Origin: Paraphaeosphaeria minitans | Taxonomy: Eukaryota; Ascomycota; Dothideomycetes; Pleosporales; Didymosphaeriaceae | DNA length: 64,000 nt | Assembly: GCA_015832175.1 (NCBI GenBank) | Contig: WJXW01000014.1 | Location: 124,001 to 188,000 of the forward strand | Reading direction: 5' to 3' | Part shown: positions 57,702-64,000 of the stretch, in pieces | How the letters are laid out: each line of letters begins with the position of its first letter | Numbering within the stretch: the stretch's first letter is position 1 | The notes under the pieces: generated by a model | The model's database searches: none | Told to the model about the DNA's origin: nothing | Seen by the model: only the letters and a program-made list of their open reading frames with translations | Position numbers and translations under genes: made by a program

Positions 57702-60125
57702 CTTGACCCTTCAACTTTGAGTAACAGAATCAAATGATGTCGGAACAACTGTTTGCTGGCCCAAGGAAGTACCTCACACTGGCTTCACTCAAAGGTGTGA
57801 TGAGAAAGGCAGCGCAGAACGTCTCCAGGGTTCTGTGCAGATGCTGGCAGGTTCAATTTGGCCCTGCTTATCTGTTGCACGTGGGCGAAGTGTGATCAAG
57901 CCCAGCCACGCCTCCTAGCAGGGATAGCGAACGTATTCGCTACACAGAGCCTAGCGGCCAATCCTCCCGCCCCTCTACCCAGGCTCGGCACTTTCGCTTT
58001 CATTTTCCCGAGGTGTATGAGCCGTTGTATCGGTACTGAGGGCATGAAAACTCAAGAAACTGGTAGAAATACCTAGTCCTTGTCTCTTAAGCAGGAACGT
58101 ATATACGTTTTGAAACCAAGCACGCGCCTCCAGGTGAGCGGTGGAGGGCCGGATTGCACGGTACCTAGGTGGGCGGAGCCGCCTATGCCGCCAGAGCGCT
58201 GGCAGAACGCCTCTCATGCAACTGCTTCGTACGCGATGCTGCCGGTTGAGTCAGATGTAAACAGAATCGTCAAGGTTAGGGAATGGTGCCCAGCCCCCAT
58301 CTTAGTAGACCCCATGTAATACGTAGTTAACCCACGCAAGCGTAGATAAATCTTACAATTACTAAGCTTAACTAGCCTTCATTATACAAGCACATCTAAT
58401 TCGTTTCGAGAATGGAACAAGCGATACTTGCGTGGCCAGCGAGCGTTTACGCTGACAGAAAAGCGTTCGAAGATTGCGAAATAATTCTACAAGCCGTGTG
58501 GTTCGACGTTGCTACGGATTGCTCGGCTCGGTAGTTGAGGTCGAGGATCGCCCACTGGCAGGAGCACCGGCGATAGTAGCCGTCATTAGCAATACCCTCC
58601 GAGATGAACTTGTCAATGGGTTCTTTAGGTTCCGAGCTCAACCCAGTGCTACGTCAAGTTCTTCGAGATCCTACCTTTTATCGTTCATTAAGAATTCTTC
58701 TTTAGCCTAGCGATAAACGATGCCGGTTGCCCGTTCTAATCACAGATCTACTGATCAACCTCAATCCCTCTCACCATCTTGTAGAGAGCCACGAAAGGTA
58801 TCTATAATGTGTTCTAGGGACATCTGCAAAGATAGACACACTTATTAAAGCCAAGCAATACGTGCGAGCGTAATGTATCTTTTTTGGTCGCCGATCCTTT
58901 GGTACCAAGTTCCGGTTCGCCTCTACAGTTCCACTAGAGTCTCATGCGTGGTTGATACACGCGCAAATTGAATCGTTTATGTAAGGCATTAAGTCTCGAT
59001 TCACTACTCTCATAGTTTAAGTAGGAAATCACATATAAGTCATCGCAGCGTATATATAAATAACTAGAATTTGTCCACTTACAAAGTTTCTGGTTGCGTA
59101 TCATTATTTGGCTGCCGCAGTACTTCTCCATGGTCTGTTTACTCAAGGGACATCACTTGATGGTTCGTGTCAACAATTAGAAGACCATGAAGGATCAATG
59201 TTCAAAGTCTCGAAAGTGCGAATGTCCACTCAAAACAATTGGCTAAGAGTAAAGGCTAAATGCCAAACGCTCAACATAATGCCAAATATTGTCTTAATAG
59301 CGACCCCACACCGGCGAACCTGTTCTGCTGCGGTGCAATCCGTACTGGTGAGTGCGCCATGCCGCAGCCCAGGACCACAATGAGATTTTGTGCGAGCTAT
59401 TCCACGCTCGTGGTTTAAACGCCTCCACCTTCCTGTATTACCTCGGCACCACTACAACCCACAATTAAACAGATGCGGCAGCGAAACCGTAGGGCGAAGC
59501 TAATCAAGCCTAAGTAGAAGGTGGCAAATAGTTAGAGAAGTTGCAATGCATATTCCCGCATCAGTCGGTGCTACCCCTCCTTCTCTCTCGATTATCGATA
59601 CTGTAGCGCTTAGCACTTATATGAACACCCTCGATTCCATCGACAGCCGTAGCAAAACTAAAAGTACACAGTTAGCCACAACATCGAACTCGTACGTGGA
59701 ATTGTACGCCTCTGTATATAATTAAAGGTTAGCTGGACGTGCTGATTGCAGCTTACCTTGCGTCTGGCCCGTCCACGTTCGCATAACATTGCAGGCTCTT
59801 CCGGGTTCCTAATTACTTAGGAGAGGAGCACAAGGATGCGTGCTTCGCTTTTACTTTTTGCACGGAAGGCCCTACTGCGAGTGTATGCCTTAGCTAGAGA
59901 CTTAGTGAGCGAACATTGCCAGTGACACGACCTTTTTCTATGTCACGAATCTAAATGTATAAAGCAGGGCGGTGATGGCAATCGAACTCATGTGGTATAT
60001 TTCCTGGTCATACCAGCGATATCGTCAATCTAGCACTCGCATTGTACCTTGGGTCATGTACAAATGGCTTTAAAAAGACCCAGTACATAGATAACACGGG
60101 CAATATTCCTGCCGCCCAATCCACG
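57702..60125. other. Gene-poor, moderately AT-rich stretch
   Basis: About 2.4 kb without an open frame I can support. A short plus-strand stretch near 59600-59690 and a minus-strand one near 58500 read like protein fragments but match nothing I can name. It is probably decayed coding or transposon DNA. Confidence 0.45.
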
Positions 60126-60225
60126 TCTAAGTTTGGACACCTAGACCTGGACGTGCTCGTCGCTGGAGCTGGGTTCGCCGGTGTCTACCAGCTTAGGAAT
60201 GATGGTCGAAAAGATGATAGTTAAG
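60126..60225 (+). pseudogene. Flavin monooxygenase fragment
   Basis: A short frame reads LDVLVAGAGFAGVYQLR, the N-terminal FAD-binding GxGxxG strand of Baeyer-Villiger-type and related flavin monooxygenases. The sequence stops at 60223 with TAG and nothing downstream continues the enzyme. Only this fragment remains. Confidence 0.6.
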
Positions 60226-60659
60226 CAAGATCTTGCAAATGCGATATTATTTCTGGCGTTTGGTAGATTTGTATGGTTTTCTACCTCTTGACTCAACAGG
60301 ATAACGAGGATAGGACGTGATGACGGTTATTAATTCATAGAACTCATCCAATGAACCTGAAAATCCCTCGAACATTTACTATAATGCACAAATACCGCAC
60401 CAACAACTTTGTTAGGTAGAATAAGTAAGGCTATCGCCGTAGCCACATTTACTACAGGTCTTGTCCCTGCCTACTTACCTTGTTCTTACTTTGTGCAGCT
60501 TTGCATCTTTTAGTGTAATGTATTTGCCGCATCTCTCTTCTCTAAACATTATCCCTGCCTTAAAGCTAAAAATCGATTGCTCTTTCAATTTCCGCTTGGC
60601 ACGTGCGATTAGGCAGCGCTTCATTAGGCATAATGTGAGCGCGATAGTCCTTTAACCCT

Positions 60660-61640
60660 TTAGCAATGTGGATTGGGTCTTGAAGCTAACTCTAAGCAGG
60701 GATCCATATGCCGTTGAAGTACCCATTGATTTCCACGAACCTGTTCTTGAATGAACCATACATGGCATTAGTGGGCATCACATCCGTAGCAAGCGTAAAT
60801 GATTTCAAAATGATTTCCCTCTCAAAGCTCAACGTTTAGAAACTGACCCTTGCAGATGTTTTACTACAACTTAACAGCCATCTGGTCTTAAATAGTCACG
60901 GCGCTGTGCGAATCAAATTTCACCATGATTGGTTTGGTCTTAGGTACTCTAGGTGGTTGTAAGTGCGAAGTTTTCCACTAAGCCACTTAATGCTAATTCT
61001 TATAGCCATCGCATTTGGACAGGTCTTCGGCAGCGGCTCCATCAAGCTCGGTTGGGGTCACTGGCAGCTTCGTGCCTCATCTCTTGCGATGTGCGGCTTC
61101 ATTCGCGCTATGGCAGCGACCGATGATTTCACACGCGGCTTAGCTATAAAAAGTTGCGCGCTCGAAGCTTTCGCATTCGGTACTGTAGAGGTTGTTGGTA
61201 ACGTCGTTGTGCCCTTCACCATCGCACCAGAGGACCTGGGTCTCGCTAGTTGTCTCCTCAGCTTAGTACGCGCTACCTACCTACTCTAGGCTGATATCTA
61301 GTCATGGCCATGTTTCCGAGTACCTTTACCACACACAAAGCTAAAGAAATCCCTCCACGACTCACGTGCCTCGCAGCCCAAGATGGCCTTGCGCCTGTTT
61401 CTGTTAGAGCATTAGTCAAAGCTGGACTTTCGGGTACTGCCGCGACGGTCGCAAAGATTCCGGGAATCACGTTCAAGAGACTACCAGCGTACACGGTTCT
61501 CATTCGCGATGGTAATGTTAAAAGCTATCATATGGTGTTCTACTCGAGCCTGGCATTTGGGGGCATCATCGTGGTCTGCGCGCTCTGTTGCAAAGAGTTC
61601 AACAGCAATTCCACGGATCTCGTTGACCCCAAGCTGTAGC
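60660..61640 (+). pseudogene. TRI12-family MFS transporter pseudogene (C-terminal half)
   Basis: Recognisable pieces in order on the plus strand. A membrane segment with MFYYNLTAIW lies near 60855-60885. Then comes the segment WGHWQLRASSLAMCGFIRAMA (60963-61289 frame) with GTVEVVGNVVVPFTIAPEDLGLASCLL. After a break come KEIPPRLTCLA, GLSGTAATVAKIPGIT and a last membrane span LAFGGIIVVCALCCKEF (61304-61639). This is the C-terminal half of a 14-span pump of the TRI12 family, which includes siderophore importers and efflux pumps for secondary metabolites. Stops and a frame break near 61290 and the missing N-terminal half show it is dead. Confidence 0.75.
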
Positions 61641-62284
61641 AGCTCAACATGCAGGAGACCGAGAAGGAGAAGGAGGGTTTGCCGGGTAGATAGATACCTA
61701 TTAGCAGTACCTACCACAGACAGCAATAAGATAACAACCGCATCTGGCTAGCAAGCGTATAATCAACTCTCGAATTTTTACTCCAGCACGAAAGGCTTTT
61801 CACCGACAGTCTCTCAACATTACTGGAGCCTGGGCCACCAAAGCTTTGCAGTAGTTTCTGCGATGCTGTGAGAAGGGGCACGGTTCGCCACGGTCTCTAG
61901 GTATCCTGTGAGTATCCAACCGCAGGCGTACTAGATATCTTTCGACAGTCAAAAAAGACAGATGAGCCGATCTAGACGCGTATGGCCCTCGTGATGCTGG
62001 TTCTCTGCGCCTTGCATTCCCCGCTCAAGCAGTTTTAATTAGTGGGTGCGCCACAAAGAGCCCGCAAGCGACTCAATGACCACCAGGGGCTCACCCTCCA
62101 CGTCATTGCGCACATGCGCGGCACGAGACAGAACATCCAGCCTTCTTGCTTAAAATTCATTTCACGTACCATGCGCCACTCTTCCTACGTTCACGTCCCG
62201 GTTGAAGGTTCTACATAACGCCGTCTTTGCTTTTTCACATCGCTCACGGAAGAGTGGAGCCTTTCATACGCGAGAGACCCCGCA
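61641..62284. other. Intergenic, upstream of HeLo gene
   Basis: No gene recognised. The final ~200 bases likely hold the promoter and leader of the HeLo-domain gene. Confidence 0.5.
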
Positions 62285-63847
62285 ATGCCTGCAGTAGCCA
62301 ATCGCATTCAGGCACCCGCCGTGACCACTCCTCCGACATCGACTCTGTCTAGGGCTCAGACACTGAGCAATGTATATTTACTTGCCACGGCATTTGCGAC
62401 CTGCGTGGAAGCCTTCAATCTGATCCATCCGCACAAGGATAGCGACCGCGCGCAGAAAGTCGCCCTCACCAAACTTGGTATCCAGCAAGGCCGCCTCCTC
62501 ATCTTCGGCGATGCAGTCGGTATATCTGCGCCTCCAGCGACCATCGCACGACACATGGTGCCCAGCCACCCCGGACTGACGAACCCTGATCCCACATTGC
62601 CTGTAAATTTCGGCGTTAGGGATGCGCGGCTTGATGAAGATGCGATGCGAGAGAAGATGACGCGCGCCCTGGAAGAAATATATGGACGGCCAGCGCATCT
62701 GTCGCGCGATCAACTGATGGAGCAGTACGGATTGAAGCAGCCAAAGCGCTTCACCACGATTGAGCAGCCATCGCTGGATACCAACCGTCTCGAGGCCTTC
62801 CGCGAGAAGTATGCGCTGCTCAACGATCTCCTCAAGCAATCTGGGATCCGGCCCGAAATGAAGAATAGGAAGGGCAGCATGACGATGAATCACTGGACGG
62901 TCAAAGACGTTGTGCGCTTTCATGCGTTCGTCGAGACTGTGCGCATCGAGGTCGACGGGCTGATCGCCTTGATGGGCGTCAAAGAACAGGTGGACAGAGG
63001 AATGAGGTCCGACATCAAGGCCTTGGCATGGCATCCCGACCTGCAGTCTATGATTGTGCACCAGGACTGGGAAAAGCTTAGGTTGATCAAAGAGGCAGTG
63101 ACGGAGGATTACCCGGAGTATGTCGAGGCTGCGGACAAGGCGTTGCAGTACCTTGTTGAAGAGCTACGCGGCACAAAGATCCACATGATAAAAGAAGCGC
63201 AAATGGCGCAGGCGGCTGCAGGAGTACGAAGGGTAAGCGACGAGGAAGGCGGTGCAAAGGCAAGAGAGCAACACCTAAAAGTCGGAGTGCACAAGGAAAA
63301 ACGACCAAGCTTTTGGTCAAGAATCTCTGGATATAAGTCCAGCAAGAACAAGCACCGCACTCAAAGCGTGGCTTCTGCGCCGGACGAAACCGACGCCCAG
63401 CGCTCTCTTTCAGACGGAGGCGCAAACGCTACCTCCGAGGATGCGAACGTGCTTACAACTGTGCGCTCAAAATCCCTCTCTGCGATGTCGGACGACTCGA
63501 CGCCATTCGATATTGATGCTAGAATTGCGGGCTTGTCCGTACAAGATGGGCATGATAGTTCTGATGGTGATTTGCAAAAGCTCATACCAGTGACAAGTTT
63601 CCACGACATCCCCGGCGCAGAGAAGACACATGCCAACGTACAGGCGACACTGACGCAGGTGCCGACGAGAAGTACGGCGGAGATCGACGACGTAGATCCA
63701 TTGGACAAGAGCGAAAGCCATGGATACAATCTCTATCATGCGGATACGGCCAATTCGCTGATAGACAGGCACGACATGTTCAGAGGCGTAGGACGAATCC
63801 CCACGAGGGATATCAGAGACAAGAGTCATGAGGCGGCTGGATGGTAA
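62285..63847 (+). CDS. HeLo-domain (prion-inhibition and propagation) protein
   Basis: Single exon, 520 residues. Residues about 22-260 match the pattern of the fungal HeLo domain: a short hydrophobic helix (NVYLLATAFATCVEAFNLI), then KVALTKLGIQQGRLLIFGDAVGI, and a helical bundle with EAFREKYALLNDLLKQSG. In HET-S-type proteins this domain is the membrane-toxic part that drives cell death in allorecognition when activated by an amyloid tail. Here the C-terminal half is basic then acidic and disordered (KRPSFWSRISGYKSSKNK, Ser/Asp-rich stretches). I see no HET-s prion repeats, NACHT/NB-ARC or kinase domain. Many Dothideomycete genomes have such stand-alone proteins of unknown role. No partner gene is within view, though the window ends 150 bases later. 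Confidence 0.82.
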   Translation: MPAVANRIQAPAVTTPPTSTLSRAQTLSNVYLLATAFATCVEAFNLIHPHKDSDRAQKVALTKLGIQQGRLLIFGDAVGISAPPATIARHMVPSHPGLTNPDPTLPVNFGVRDARLDEDAMREKMTRALEEIYGRPAHLSRDQLMEQYGLKQPKRFTTIEQPSLDTNRLEAFREKYALLNDLLKQSGIRPEMKNRKGSMTMNHWTVKDVVRFHAFVETVRIEVDGLIALMGVKEQVDRGMRSDIKALAWHPDLQSMIVHQDWEKLRLIKEAVTEDYPEYVEAADKALQYLVEELRGTKIHMIKEAQMAQAAAGVRRVSDEEGGAKAREQHLKVGVHKEKRPSFWSRISGYKSSKNKHRTQSVASAPDETDAQRSLSDGGANATSEDANVLTTVRSKSLSAMSDDSTPFDIDARIAGLSVQDGHDSSDGDLQKLIPVTSFHDIPGAEKTHANVQATLTQVPTRSTAEIDDVDPLDKSESHGYNLYHADTANSLIDRHDMFRGVGRIPTRDIRDKSHEAAGW

Positions 63848-64000
63848 TCTGCAAACGGGTATGCAAATGTCTTCGCGCATCTTTCTTCGATACCAATTTG
63901 TATGTCCTTGATATATTTCTGCTTGTTCTTGTTGGCCAGTAAGTTCGGGAACGCATTAGGCGCAACGACTGGGGCAGTGTGATCTCGCAAGTAGATCTAT

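Noticed and set aside
59955..60045. A sequence resembling a tRNA on the minus strand (GTTCGAT word and a short stem)
   Set aside because: The T-arm and acceptor stem do not pair and no proper anticodon arm forms.

Overview
This window looks like nuclear DNA of a filamentous ascomycete (Pezizomycotina, probably a Dothideomycete). The genes carry short introns of mostly 48-70 bases with GTRNGT donors and CTAAC/CTGAC-like branch sites. The proteins are typical of moulds. Long blocks of TpA-rich, stop-ridden sequence have the look of repeat-induced point mutation (RIP). Every intron placed here was read by eye from splice signals, protein reading frame and family knowledge; no transcript or alignment was available.

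Layout, left to right. 1-1.4 kb is an AT-rich, tandemly repeated RIP-like block. 2.1-3.7 kb (-) is a two-exon gene for a PPxY plus coiled-coil protein of unknown function. 5.2-7.2 kb (-) is a six-exon CorA-type metal ion transporter. 8.3-8.7 kb (-) is a possible small cysteine-rich secreted protein, broken or only partly modelled. 11.0-15.2 kb (-) is pyruvate carboxylase (eight exons, 1197 residues). 17.2-23.9 kb (-) is clathrin heavy chain (ten exons, 1686 residues), with an unusual 1,003-base intron holding a decayed zinc-finger gene. 25.3-26.3 kb (+) is translation initiation factor eIF3j, followed by a tRNA-Gly(UCC) at 27.3 kb. 27.6-30.5 kb is a complete but RIP-destroyed PIF/Harbinger DNA transposon with matching ends.

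32.9-34.7 kb (+) is a C2H2 transcription factor and 36.4-38.8 kb (+) a germinal-centre-type Ste20 kinase. From 38.9 to 45.1 kb there is a remarkable concentration of mini- and microsatellites around a 2-oxoglutarate/Fe(II) oxygenase (-) and a small GRGG-repeat (DUF3602-type) protein (-). 45.3-46.3 kb (+) is an M50B-like membrane peptidase homologue and 46.6-48.6 kb (-) an MFS sugar transporter with a 15-base micro-exon.

The right third is accessory in character. It holds a small hAT-like MITE (50.0-50.4 kb), an FMN-dependent 2-hydroxyacid dehydrogenase (-), a dead 3-dehydroshikimate-dehydratase-like gene (-), a short-chain dehydrogenase (-), a dead MFS sugar/quinate-type permease (+) and a siderophore-esterase-like hydrolase (-). 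Further on are relics of a flavin monooxygenase and of a TRI12-family MFS pump (+). An intact HeLo-domain (prion-inhibition/propagation) protein (+) ends the window. The 50.5-57.7 kb stretch reads as a catabolic cluster in decay, and 60-61.6 kb as the remains of a secondary-metabolite or transport locus. I see no CRISPR array, rRNA gene or bacterial-type operon.
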